From Candidatus Curtissbacteria bacterium (GTDB lineage: Bacteria; Patescibacteriota; Microgenomatia; Curtissbacterales; GWA2-41-24), in assembly GCA_016183325.1 (NCBI GenBank), contig JACPEV010000030.1, positions 1 to 32,067 on the forward strand: a stretch of 32,067 nucleotides of DNA, read 5' to 3'. This document shows positions 13,842 through 20,684 of this stretch, one piece after another. A model generated the notes under the pieces. It did not search any database. It saw only the letters and a program-made list of their open reading frames with translations, and was not told the DNA's origin. The translations under genes were made by a program, and so were the position numbers. The first letter of the stretch is position 1. Each line of letters begins with the position of its first letter.

Positions 13842-15077
13842 TCACCCAAGTCTAACCACTTTCCGACACGACGCCTCCATCCGCTTCATAAGACTTTCAA
13901 CTTTAGCATCGTCGCCTGGATTGGCAAAATCTAGATCAAATCCATAAATACCCATAACTCCAGTTGGCCATGAATCGACTTTCGTTAAATTGGTATTGTC
14001 TTCCTTAAACGGTTTTATTGCGTCGCGGAGTGCACCTTTCCTGTTATTCAAGATAAAAATCAAATGAATATCGCCACCATTTTTAGAACCATTTTGCCTT
14101 CTCATTTCCTGATTCACTAAACTTTCCCAATCAACTTCAATTGCATCGACTGCAACCTCCGCAGCCTTTGGGTATGATCCTAGATTTCTAAATTCGGAAA
14201 CGCTATTCTCTATTCGTCCAAGCGCCCTTTTTATGTCCGGGTCACCAGAATGTCCATCAATCGTGATAAAAAAACCATGATCAAGAGTCTCTTTGTGGTT
14301 ATCAAAAGATTTATAAGATTTAATCTGAGTCAAATTAATATGTCCCGTGGCAAAATCGTCGAGTAGATCATGCAAAAAACCGGGTTCATCCTTAAGATAA
14401 ATTATCATTGAGGTTTTATATGAACAGTTGGGGTCATAATCCATTGGTTTATCTCCAACAACAATAAATCTTGTCGCGTTATACGGGTTATCTTGAAAAT
14501 TATGCCTGTGAACAGTCAAACCATATTTTAAAGCCGCGTCCTCGCTGCAAATTGCCGCCAGCCTTGGATCATCCTTGGCCATCCTCGCTGCATCTGAGGT
14601 TGGAATATCTAAATCATTTTCATCTTTAGTTTTATAAGGTATTCGTCGGCTCATCTGACCAAAAAGTTTTTCAAGATTTGCGCTGCACTGAGAAACTGCT
14701 GCTCCATGAGAAACAATACCGGCAACTTCCGAAAACGGTCCACAAGAAGCAAGAACATGGGAAACAGGCATATCAATCTCTCCTCTTATATACAAGCCAC
14801 TCTTAGACCTTACAGAATCTAGGGCCAAAAGTGTCATCTCAACCGCTCCTACATTAGTATTCTCGACAGGCAAAATTCCAGTACCACGACCTGCCAAAAC
14901 GTGTTCTATGATCTCTGTTACGTTTCCACTAGGAATTAAAACCGCGTCGCCGATGTCTTCCCTTCTAATGTGCCTTATCGCAGCCGCCTCAGTAAAACTA
15001 CCAGTGCTTCCATAGTAATAAACCCGTGGTGCCTGCTCCATCTCTTTCTCGATTCCTGAATGATTTTGCTCTGTCAT
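13842..15077 (-). CDS. pheA: prephenate dehydratase with two ACT-type domains
   Basis: This 411-aa protein converts prephenate to phenylpyruvate in phenylalanine synthesis. The catalytic domain (about residues 18-215) shows YYGSTGSFTEAAA, LPVENTNVGAV, SHGAAVSQC and the essential T-R-F in NATRFIVVG. A regulatory ACT domain follows (KDEPGFLHDLLDDFATGHINLTQIKSY to LGSYP, about 225-310), normally the end of a PDT of about 280 aa. A second ACT-like repeat occupies about 335-411 (IHLIFILNNRKGALRDAIKPF, then NLTKVDSWP). The start is ambiguous: the ATG at 15077 has no Shine-Dalgarno sequence, while M13 has a weak purine tract. It is controlled by a Phe attenuator. No other aromatic pathway gene is in the window. 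Confidence 0.9.
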   Translation of the reverse strand: MTEQNHSGIEKEMEQAPRVYYYGSTGSFTEAAAIRHIRREDIGDAVLIPSGNVTEIIEHVLAGRGTGILPVENTNVGAVEMTLLALDSVRSKSGLYIRGEIDMPVSHVLASCGPFSEVAGIVSHGAAVSQCSANLEKLFGQMSRRIPYKTKDENDLDIPTSDAARMAKDDPRLAAICSEDAALKYGLTVHRHNFQDNPYNATRFIVVGDKPMDYDPNCSYKTSMIIYLKDEPGFLHDLLDDFATGHINLTQIKSYKSFDNHKETLDHGFFITIDGHSGDPDIKRALGRIENSVSEFRNLGSYPKAAEVAVDAIEVDWESLVNQEMRRQNGSKNGGDIHLIFILNNRKGALRDAIKPFKEDNTNLTKVDSWPTGVMGIYGFDLDFANPGDDAKVESLMKRMEASCRKVVRLG

Positions 15078-15096
15078 GTTTTGCTTTTTTTACCAT

Positions 15097-15122
15097 AAAA
15101 AAACTCGCCTTATCTGGCGAGT
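15097..15122 (-). terminator. leader terminator (attenuator) of pheA
   Basis: On the minus strand, ACTCGCC-agataa-GGCGAGT is followed by seven Us. It ends about 20 nt before the pheA ATG. Confidence 0.9.
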
Positions 15123-15187
15123 TATGTTTGGATTTGTTTTAAGTTTTACGGCTTAAAAACCACCAAGCAAACCCGCCTGTTAGCGAG
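15116..15187 (-). promoter_or_regulatory. antiterminator and protector hairpins of the Phe attenuator
   Basis: On the minus strand, GGCGGGT (15177-15171) can pair with ACTCGCC of the terminator (7 bp with one G-U), with GTTTG/CAAAC and an inner GTTTTTAAG/CTTAAAAC stem (one bulge). The alternative 1:2 hairpin ACTCGC-(N6)-GCGGGT overlaps the leader stop codon. So 1:2, 2:3 and 3:4 pairings exist, as in classical phe/trp attenuators. Confidence 0.78.
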
Positions 15188-15233
15188 TAAAGCTTGCGAA
15201 GATAAAACTTGTGGCTTTTAAGTTCAAATACAT
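15180..15233 (-). CDS. Phe leader peptide (17 aa) of pheA
   Basis: Peptide MYLNLKATSFIFASFTR has three Phe codons (TTT, TTC, TTT) within six residues, ending three codons before the TAA (15182-15180), plus one Tyr. The gene downstream is prephenate dehydratase, so leader content and pathway match, as in enterobacterial pheL. The first eleven bases (ATGTATTTGAA) are identical to the Leu-type leader at 12923. The ATG is 8 nt after the -10 box. Confidence 0.83.
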   Translation of the reverse strand: MYLNLKATSFIFASFTR

Positions 15234-15241
15234 TGTGGAAA

Positions 15242-15288
15242 AGTTTATCAAATTCCCCTTTGCTTGTCAAATTCAATTAAGTTAGAAT
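15242..15288. promoter_or_regulatory. overlapping divergent promoters of the pheA leader and aspS
   Basis: Minus strand: TTGACA (15270-15265), 17 nt, TAAACT (15247-15242, extended by TGa), 8 nt, leader ATG. Plus strand: TTGCTT (15260-15265), 17 nt, TAGAAT (15283-15288), 7 nt, aspS GTG. The two -35 boxes touch at 15265, so the polymerases should compete. Confidence 0.7.
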
Positions 15289-15295
15289 TGTTCCT

Positions 15296-16651
15296 GTGAA
15301 TCGGACACTGGCAGTTGAAACTAGTAAAAAAATCGGCGAAAAGGTCGTTCTATTCGGCTGGATTAATACTATTCGGGACCACGGAAAGGTCTCTTTTTAC
15401 GACTTGCGCGATGCCTCCGGTATCGTACAAACAGTGACTAGAGAAGGATTTGATGTATCAAGCGAGGATGCAGTTAAGATAGTGGGAACAGTCAAGGAAA
15501 GACCCAAGAATTTGGTCAATCCTAATATTGAAACCGGAAAGGTTGAGATTGAAATCGAATCTTGCGAGATTATAAGTAAAGCCCACGAGTTACCTTTTCC
15601 CGTAGATGGCGACGGACTGGATATTGACGAAGCTTTGCGCCTCAAATACCGTTATCTTGATCTTCGGCGGCCGCGTCTTCAGAAAAACATCAAAATGCGC
15701 CACGAGATGATTTCTTTCATGCGGCAGTTTTTGACGGAACGGGGATTTTTAGAGATTGAAACGCCGATTTTGACAAAAGCTACTCCTGAGGGAGCCCGTG
15801 ATTTTCTGGTACCTGCAAGACTTCAAAAAGGTAAGTTCTATGCTCTGCCTCAATCCCCACAGCAATACAAACAACTTTTAATGGTAGCCGGATTTGAGCG
15901 CTATTTCCAAATTGCCCGCTGTTTTCGGGATGAGGATCCAAGGGCGGACAGAGCATATGGCGAATTCTCTCAACTTGATATTGAGATGGCATTTGTCCAG
16001 CAAGAAGATATTTTAAAGCTGACTGAGGAATTATTTAAAGAAATCACCGAGATAGTTTTCGGGAAAAAGGTATTACAATTTCCATTTCCAAGAATCAGTC
16101 ACGAAGAAGCAATGAAAAAATATGGGGCCGATAAATTTGATTTGAGGGAGAAGAAAGATCCCAATATCTTGGCGTTTGCGTTTGTTATTGACTTCCCGCT
16201 CTTTGAGAAAACAGCGGATCAACCTATTTCGCCCAGTCATCATCCATTTACAGCGCCGAAGGATGAAGATATTGGACTGTTGGATACGGACCCGATAAAG
16301 GTCCGTTCTTGGCAACATGATTTAGTTTGTAATGGCTTGGAAGTTGGCGGAGGAAGTATTCGAATTACGGATGCTGAAATTCAGAGAAAAATTTTTAGGA
16401 TATTGGGATATCGCGATTCTGAGATAGAGGAAAAATTCGGCCATCTCCTTTCTGCCTTTACCTACGGCGTTCCGCCACACGGCGGAATTGCTCCGGGAAT
16501 TGAGAGGCTTTTGATGGCAGCAATTGGGGAGGAAAATACTCGAGAAGTAACTGCATTCCCAATGACTTCATCCGGCCAAACGGCAGTTATGGATGCGCCC
16601 TCTTTCGTAGACGACAAATCCCTTAAAGAGCTTGGGATAAAAGTAAAGTGA
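15296..16651 (+). CDS. aspS: aspartyl-tRNA synthetase lacking the GAD insertion
   Basis: This 451-aa class IIb synthetase charges tRNA with Asp. The N-terminal OB-fold anticodon domain (VVLFGWINTIRDHGKVSFYDLRDASG) is followed by motif 1, motif 2 (FERYFQIARCFRDEDPRADR) and motif 3 (GGIAPGIERLLMAAIGEENTREV), with QSPQQYKQLLMVAGFERY between. Bacterial AspRS (about 590 aa) carries a GAD insert between the SDKPDLR-like motif and the FPMFE-like motif; here YGADKFDLREK runs into FVIDFPLFEK after about 14 residues, so the insert is missing. Whether it is discriminating or also charges tRNA-Asn cannot be told. The GTG start is leaderless. It overlaps the next gene as GTGA. Confidence 0.95.
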   Translation: MNRTLAVETSKKIGEKVVLFGWINTIRDHGKVSFYDLRDASGIVQTVTREGFDVSSEDAVKIVGTVKERPKNLVNPNIETGKVEIEIESCEIISKAHELPFPVDGDGLDIDEALRLKYRYLDLRRPRLQKNIKMRHEMISFMRQFLTERGFLEIETPILTKATPEGARDFLVPARLQKGKFYALPQSPQQYKQLLMVAGFERYFQIARCFRDEDPRADRAYGEFSQLDIEMAFVQQEDILKLTEELFKEITEIVFGKKVLQFPFPRISHEEAMKKYGADKFDLREKKDPNILAFAFVIDFPLFEKTADQPISPSHHPFTAPKDEDIGLLDTDPIKVRSWQHDLVCNGLEVGGGSIRITDAEIQRKIFRILGYRDSEIEEKFGHLLSAFTYGVPPHGGIAPGIERLLMAAIGEENTREVTAFPMTSSGQTAVMDAPSFVDDKSLKELGIKVK

Positions 16652-17550
16652 TTTTCATACGTTTTTTTATCGCTTTGTTGATTGTTGTTTCTGGTATTGC
16701 TGTCTTTTTTTATCCGGGCTTCTTAAAGGGGAATGCACGACAGGGAATAAAAGGGGTGACTTTTGTGGCCGAAAAATTTCATCCGGAGCCGGCACCAGTT
16801 GAAAATTTTTCAGAGCCTCTTGAAATTTCTGCTAAGAGTGCAATTGTAATTGATAATTTGACAGGAGCTTCGCTCTTTGAAAAGAATGCTAAGGCTCGCC
16901 TTTTACCTGCCTCTACCACAAAACTAATGACCGCTCTGGTGGCACTGGAGTCTTGCAGCCCTAATCAATTGGTAACAGTAAGTTCGACTTTTGATGAACC
17001 AGCTACGATGGGACTTGCGCTCGGGGACGTTGTGACAGTCGAAACGCTGCTTTACGGCATGCTAGTAGCATCTGGCAATGACGCTAGTTATGCTCTCGCT
17101 GGTAGTTGTGCACCATCCATTGAAGAGTTCGTGATGAAAATGAACGAAAAAGCTAAAAAGTTAGGGATGGAAAATTCTCGCTTTGCCAATCCGGCGGGGT
17201 TTGATGATATTGTTGAATACAGCACGGCTTTTGATTTAGCAAAACTGGCGAAGGCTGCAGTTACTGACCCTTTAATTGCCAAAATTGTGGCAACCAAAAG
17301 CATTGTCTTAAATGACATGAGCGGTACAAGAAATTATTATCTTGCAAATGTGAATAGATTAATTGGTGAAGTACCAGGAGTTGAGGGAATTAAGACTGGC
17401 AAAACTGACGGCGCACAGGAAAACTTAATAACTAAAACTACAAGAGATCATAAGACAATCATTGTGGTGGTTCTTGGTTCCAAAGACAGATTTGACGATT
17501 CCAAAAAGCTAATTGAGTGGACCTTTCTCAATTACCGGTGGAACCAGTAG
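16648..17550 (+). CDS. D-alanyl-D-alanine carboxypeptidase (peptidase S11, DacF/PBP5 type)
   Basis: This 300-aa protein starts at a GTG overlapping the aspS stop. An N-terminal signal anchor (about residues 2-22) precedes the penicillin-binding catalytic domain. The three active-site motifs are visible: S-x-x-K in LLPASTTKLMTALVALE, S-x-N in LVASGNDASYALAG, and K-T-G in GIKTGKTDGAQ. It trims the terminal D-Ala from peptidoglycan pentapeptides outside the membrane. The C-terminal PBP5 beta-domain and membrane anchor are absent, so attachment is by the N-terminus. It converges on the next gene with a 23-bp overlap. Confidence 0.92.
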   Translation: MIFIRFFIALLIVVSGIAVFFYPGFLKGNARQGIKGVTFVAEKFHPEPAPVENFSEPLEISAKSAIVIDNLTGASLFEKNAKARLLPASTTKLMTALVALESCSPNQLVTVSSTFDEPATMGLALGDVVTVETLLYGMLVASGNDASYALAGSCAPSIEEFVMKMNEKAKKLGMENSRFANPAGFDDIVEYSTAFDLAKLAKAAVTDPLIAKIVATKSIVLNDMSGTRNYYLANVNRLIGEVPGVEGIKTGKTDGAQENLITKTTRDHKTIIVVVLGSKDRFDDSKKLIEWTFLNYRWNQ

Positions 17551-18583
17551 CCGTTTTGATAATCCACCCGTCGTCAACAGCGGGAACGTAGGCAATAAAG
17601 TCGTTTCCTTTAAAGAGGTAGACTGGCTGTATGTATGGGCCATTCATTTTACTTTCCAAATATCCTAAAGTTACGTCTCTTATGGCAAGTTGATTTGACT
17701 GGACATTCTTATTAAAAGCCGCCTTTTTCGCTTTTAATTCTTGGAAGGCTTTCTGGACGCCTTTTAAGGGATATGTAGCGAACTTAAATCTTTGGACTTT
17801 GGCTATATCAACATTTGCCTCAACAATTTCTCTTGATGAGACCATGACATAAACTGGAGGAGTTTTGTCATTTGGAGAAATGATTGGGATTTTATCTAAA
17901 GGTGCTCTTTTGAAAATAACTTTAGCTAAGTTTGTTTGGTGGAGAATGAGGGCGTCTGTTAAACTACCTCCGTCAATTCTTAGTTTTTGGACTTCTGTGT
18001 TATCCAGTGGAAATTCATCACCATTTACACCCAGGTTTACCAAGAAATCCCTTGCTCTATTTTGGACATCGTCAAGACTTGCAATTTTTGTGGTTATAAC
18101 ATTTGGATCATTCTTGAAATTACTTTTGAGAGTGAAATTGTCCGTTGAGGTTTCTATGGTAAGAACTCTTTGGTCATCTTTAGGATCTATGAAGTTGACC
18201 AGGCCGGGCGAGATTTGTTCGGGTTCATTAGTAAAGCCAATATTCTGGGCACGCCTTTTGGCTCTATCCAGATCCCCGAAGGAAAATTTATTTGCTTCAA
18301 CTGCATACACTTTTGCGTAGGCAGGAAGTTGCGGTAGATCACCGGTGAGGGTTTCTACTGAATACTCGGCACTGGCAGGTGGACTTATTCCGATGCTTAA
18401 ATCTAACTGGCGAATTTTGCCAAAAGCCACCGTAGCTGGAGGCGCGGCTGGCGCAAAAATACTATCTCTCACAGATTTGCCAAAAGCTAAAAATACGATC
18501 AAGAAAACTGACAGAATAATTGTTAGAATTATCCATTTAAAGGCTTTTTTTGAAAATATCGAAGCTTGGGTAAGAGTGGCCAT
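17528..18583 (-). CDS. membrane-anchored extracytoplasmic protein of unknown function
   Basis: This 351-aa protein starts at the ATG at 18583 (MATLTQASIFSKKAF). The frame is open six codons further, but that longer start overlaps the gltX ATG and the -10 box. One N-terminal transmembrane helix (about residues 17-37) is followed by a large extracytoplasmic region without cysteines and with repeated alpha/beta-looking segments; the end reads GPYIQPVYLFKGNDFIAYVPAV, vaguely like YycI/PepSY-type C-termini. No enzyme motif is recognised. It shares a bidirectional promoter with gltX. Confidence 0.7.
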   Translation of the reverse strand: MATLTQASIFSKKAFKWIILTIILSVFLIVFLAFGKSVRDSIFAPAAPPATVAFGKIRQLDLSIGISPPASAEYSVETLTGDLPQLPAYAKVYAVEANKFSFGDLDRAKRRAQNIGFTNEPEQISPGLVNFIDPKDDQRVLTIETSTDNFTLKSNFKNDPNVITTKIASLDDVQNRARDFLVNLGVNGDEFPLDNTEVQKLRIDGGSLTDALILHQTNLAKVIFKRAPLDKIPIISPNDKTPPVYVMVSSREIVEANVDIAKVQRFKFATYPLKGVQKAFQELKAKKAAFNKNVQSNQLAIRDVTLGYLESKMNGPYIQPVYLFKGNDFIAYVPAVDDGWIIKTATGSTGN

Positions 18584-18597
18584 GTGATACAATTTTA
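18566..18597. promoter_or_regulatory. compact bidirectional promoter of gltX and the divergent membrane protein
   Basis: Plus: TTGGGT (18566-18571), 16 nt, TGa-TACAAT (18588-18593), 6 nt, gltX ATG. Minus: TGg-TAAAAT (18597-18592), 8 nt, ATG at 18583. The two extended -10 boxes overlap by two bases (18592-18593), each start codon lies within the other's upstream region, and both mRNAs are predicted leaderless. Confidence 0.7.
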
Positions 18598-18599
18598 CC

Positions 18600-20030
18600 A
18601 TGTCGCAAGTGGTAGTTCGCTATGCTCCTTCGCCCACTGGAGTCCCCCACATCGGGAATATCAGAACAGCCCTTTTTAACTTTCTTTTTGCCAAAAATCA
18701 AAAAGGGCAGTTTATTTTAAGAATTGAAGATACAGATCAAAAAAGAATCGTGCCCGGAACGATTGAAAAAATTAAGGAGAGTTTAAGCGTTTTGGGCCTT
18801 ATGTGGGACAAGGATTATAAACAATCTGAACGGCTTCCTTTATATAATAGGCATTTGGAGACTTTAAAAGATAAGGGAGCGGCGTATGAGCAAGAAAATG
18901 CTTGGTGGTTCAAAGTTCCAGATGGCAAACAACTAAAATGGGCTGATGTAGTTCACGGGCAGATTGAATTTTCTTCCAATGTAATTGAAGACTTTGTAAT
19001 TGTTAAGTCAGACGGCTTCCCTACTTACCATTTTGCATCGGTCGTTGACGATCATGATATGAAAATATCACATGTTTTGCGAGGTGATGAATGGATATCA
19101 TCTACTCCTAAGCATTTACTTTTATACGCAGCTTTTGAATGGGATGTGCCGGCTTTTGTTCATTTACCGCCAATTTTAGGGGCAAATCGTAAAAAACTTT
19201 CCAAAAGAGAAGGCGCAAGGTCGGTTCTTGAGTATATTGAAGATGGATATTTAGCTGAGGCAATTGTTAATTTTTTAGCGCTTCTTGGATGGGCACCAAG
19301 AGATGATCGAGAAATGTTTTCACTTGATGATTTGACTCGGGAATTTTCTCTTGAGCGACTTAATAAAAACAGTCCGATTTTTAATTTAGAAAAATTGAGG
19401 TGGTTCAACCGAAAATACATTCAGAAGTTATCCGATGAAATATTGGCTTCAAAAATAAAGGATTTTTATTCTCCGAGCGATAGCAAGAAGAATAAGCTCT
19501 CTTATCCTTCGAGCGATCCGGCGAAGCCGGAGAGTCGAGAAGTAATGTCATCCGCCAGCGAAGCGATAGGATCTAAAAAGAGATTCTATCAGTCGTTTCA
19601 CTCCTTCCAGAATGACAGGGTAAGTTCTCGACAAGCCCCGTACCGTATGGTAACGGGACAAGCTCGAACAATAACGGCTCAAACTTTACTGAAAATCATT
19701 CCTCTTGTACGCGATCGAATGACAACATTATCTGATTTTGAAAGTGTCTCGTTGGTTTTTTTTGTGAAAGGCAAAGAAAAACCGCCGGAGAAAAGCAAAA
19801 TAGTAAATGCGAAAGAGGCAATCGAATCAATTGACAATTGGAATGAGGAGGCTATTACAAAAATACTTGACGAATGGATTGCCAATAATAATCTAGTTTC
19901 GGCCGATTTTAAAAATACACTGCGACTGGCGGTTTTTGCCGACAATACCCCGCCGATTTATCCGAGTCTTGCGGTTTTAACTAAAGAGGAAGTAATTGAC
20001 CGCATCGATGACGCTCTTGAAAAATCCTAA
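18600..20030 (+). CDS. gltX: glutamyl-tRNA synthetase with an in-frame palindromic-repeat insertion
   Basis: This 476-aa class Ic synthetase has the HIGH-type motif PSPTGVPHIGNIRTALFNFL, the FPTYHFASVVDDHDMKISHVLRG region, and the KLSKREGARSV (KMSKS) loop. The anticodon-binding region resumes at TLLKIIPLVRDRMTTL. Between LSDEILASKIKDFY and that point lies a segment of about 70 residues, rich in S, R and K, encoded by three abutting palindromic units (19501-19675) and with no counterpart in GluRS. Without it the protein would be about 405 aa, shortened at the C-terminus. It may also charge tRNA-Gln. The ATG is 6 nt after a TACAAT box. Confidence 0.93.
   Translation: MSQVVVRYAPSPTGVPHIGNIRTALFNFLFAKNQKGQFILRIEDTDQKRIVPGTIEKIKESLSVLGLMWDKDYKQSERLPLYNRHLETLKDKGAAYEQENAWWFKVPDGKQLKWADVVHGQIEFSSNVIEDFVIVKSDGFPTYHFASVVDDHDMKISHVLRGDEWISSTPKHLLLYAAFEWDVPAFVHLPPILGANRKKLSKREGARSVLEYIEDGYLAEAIVNFLALLGWAPRDDREMFSLDDLTREFSLERLNKNSPIFNLEKLRWFNRKYIQKLSDEILASKIKDFYSPSDSKKNKLSYPSSDPAKPESREVMSSASEAIGSKKRFYQSFHSFQNDRVSSRQAPYRMVTGQARTITAQTLLKIIPLVRDRMTTLSDFESVSLVFFVKGKEKPPEKSKIVNAKEAIESIDNWNEEAITKILDEWIANNNLVSADFKNTLRLAVFADNTPPIYPSLAVLTKEEVIDRIDDALEKS
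19501..19675. repeat. three palindromic elements inserted in frame in gltX
   Basis: 19501-19542 is an inverted TTCTCG...CTCGAAGGATAAG unit with core hairpin CCGGC-gaa-GCCGG. 19547-19616 is a GTCATCC...GGATC...GATTC...GAATGAC unit. 19625-19675 is a TTCTCG...CTCGAACAATAAC unit with hairpin CCCGTACC-gta-TGGTaACGGG, close to the copy at 141-196. Together they encode about 60-70 residues without a stop codon. Confidence 0.85.
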
Positions 20031-20670
20031 AACTCTGGTTGCTGTTTTTGCCCACCCGGATGATGAGGCATTTGGACCGGCCGGGACCTTGGTCAAACTT
20101 GCAAAGAAAAATGACATTTATATTCTTTGTGCTACTCGTGGTGAGGCCGGAGGAGATCATCAGGAGCTGGCAAAAATTCGCGAAAAGGAGCTTTTAAAAT
20201 CGGCGGCAATTTTAGGAGTTAGAGAAGTTTATTTTTTGGGTTTTGCCGATGGAACTCTTTCTAATTCCATCTATCACAAACTGGCTGAAAAAATAGAGGA
20301 GAAGATTAAAATACTCCAACCTGATACCCTTTTAACTTTTGAGCCTCGAGGGATTTCCGGACATATTGATCACATTGTTGTTTCTCTAGTAACCACTTAC
20401 GTTTTCAATAAATTGTCTGTGGTCAATAAATTACTTTATTACTGCATTTCGGATCAGGAAAGAAAATTAATAAAAGACTATTTTATTTATTTTCCTCCTG
20501 GTTACAAAAAGTCAGAAATCGATGAAATAGTTGACATAAATGATGTGTGGCCAACAAAACTTGCCGCAATGATGGCTCATAAGACTCAGCGATCCGATGC
20601 TGAAAAGATTTTAAAGATAATCAAAAAATTACCAAAAGAAGAATATTTTTTGGTTTTGGAAAAAGGATAA
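20008..20670 (+). CDS. PIG-L/LmbE-family deacetylase
   Basis: The protein has 220 aa from the ATG at 20008 (MTLLKNPKTLVAVFAHPDDEAF), overlapping the gltX 3' end by 23 bp. A TTG four codons earlier is also in frame. The family signature AHPDDE, which binds zinc, lies at about residues 15-20 with the second metal motif (HIDHIV) at about 120. Relatives remove acetyl groups from GlcNAc conjugates (glycolipids, mycothiol or bacillithiol precursors). The substrate here is not predictable. It is probably co-transcribed with gltX and cysS. Confidence 0.88.
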   Translation: MTLLKNPKTLVAVFAHPDDEAFGPAGTLVKLAKKNDIYILCATRGEAGGDHQELAKIREKELLKSAAILGVREVYFLGFADGTLSNSIYHKLAEKIEEKIKILQPDTLLTFEPRGISGHIDHIVVSLVTTYVFNKLSVVNKLLYYCISDQERKLIKDYFIYFPPGYKKSEIDEIVDINDVWPTKLAAMMAHKTQRSDAEKILKIIKKLPKEEYFLVLEKG

Positions 20671-20684
20671 TTTCTCGGCAAATT

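Noticed and set aside
12757-15240. T-box riboswitches as the explanation of the leader terminators.
   Set aside because: No T-box consensus (AGGGTGG-N-ACCGCG type) or specifier stem is seen; each leader instead has a start codon, a biased ORF and a stop codon placed in the antiterminator.
18584-18601. Longer start of the gene at 17528-18583.
   Set aside because: The extra six codons would overlap the gltX start and this gene's own -10 box.
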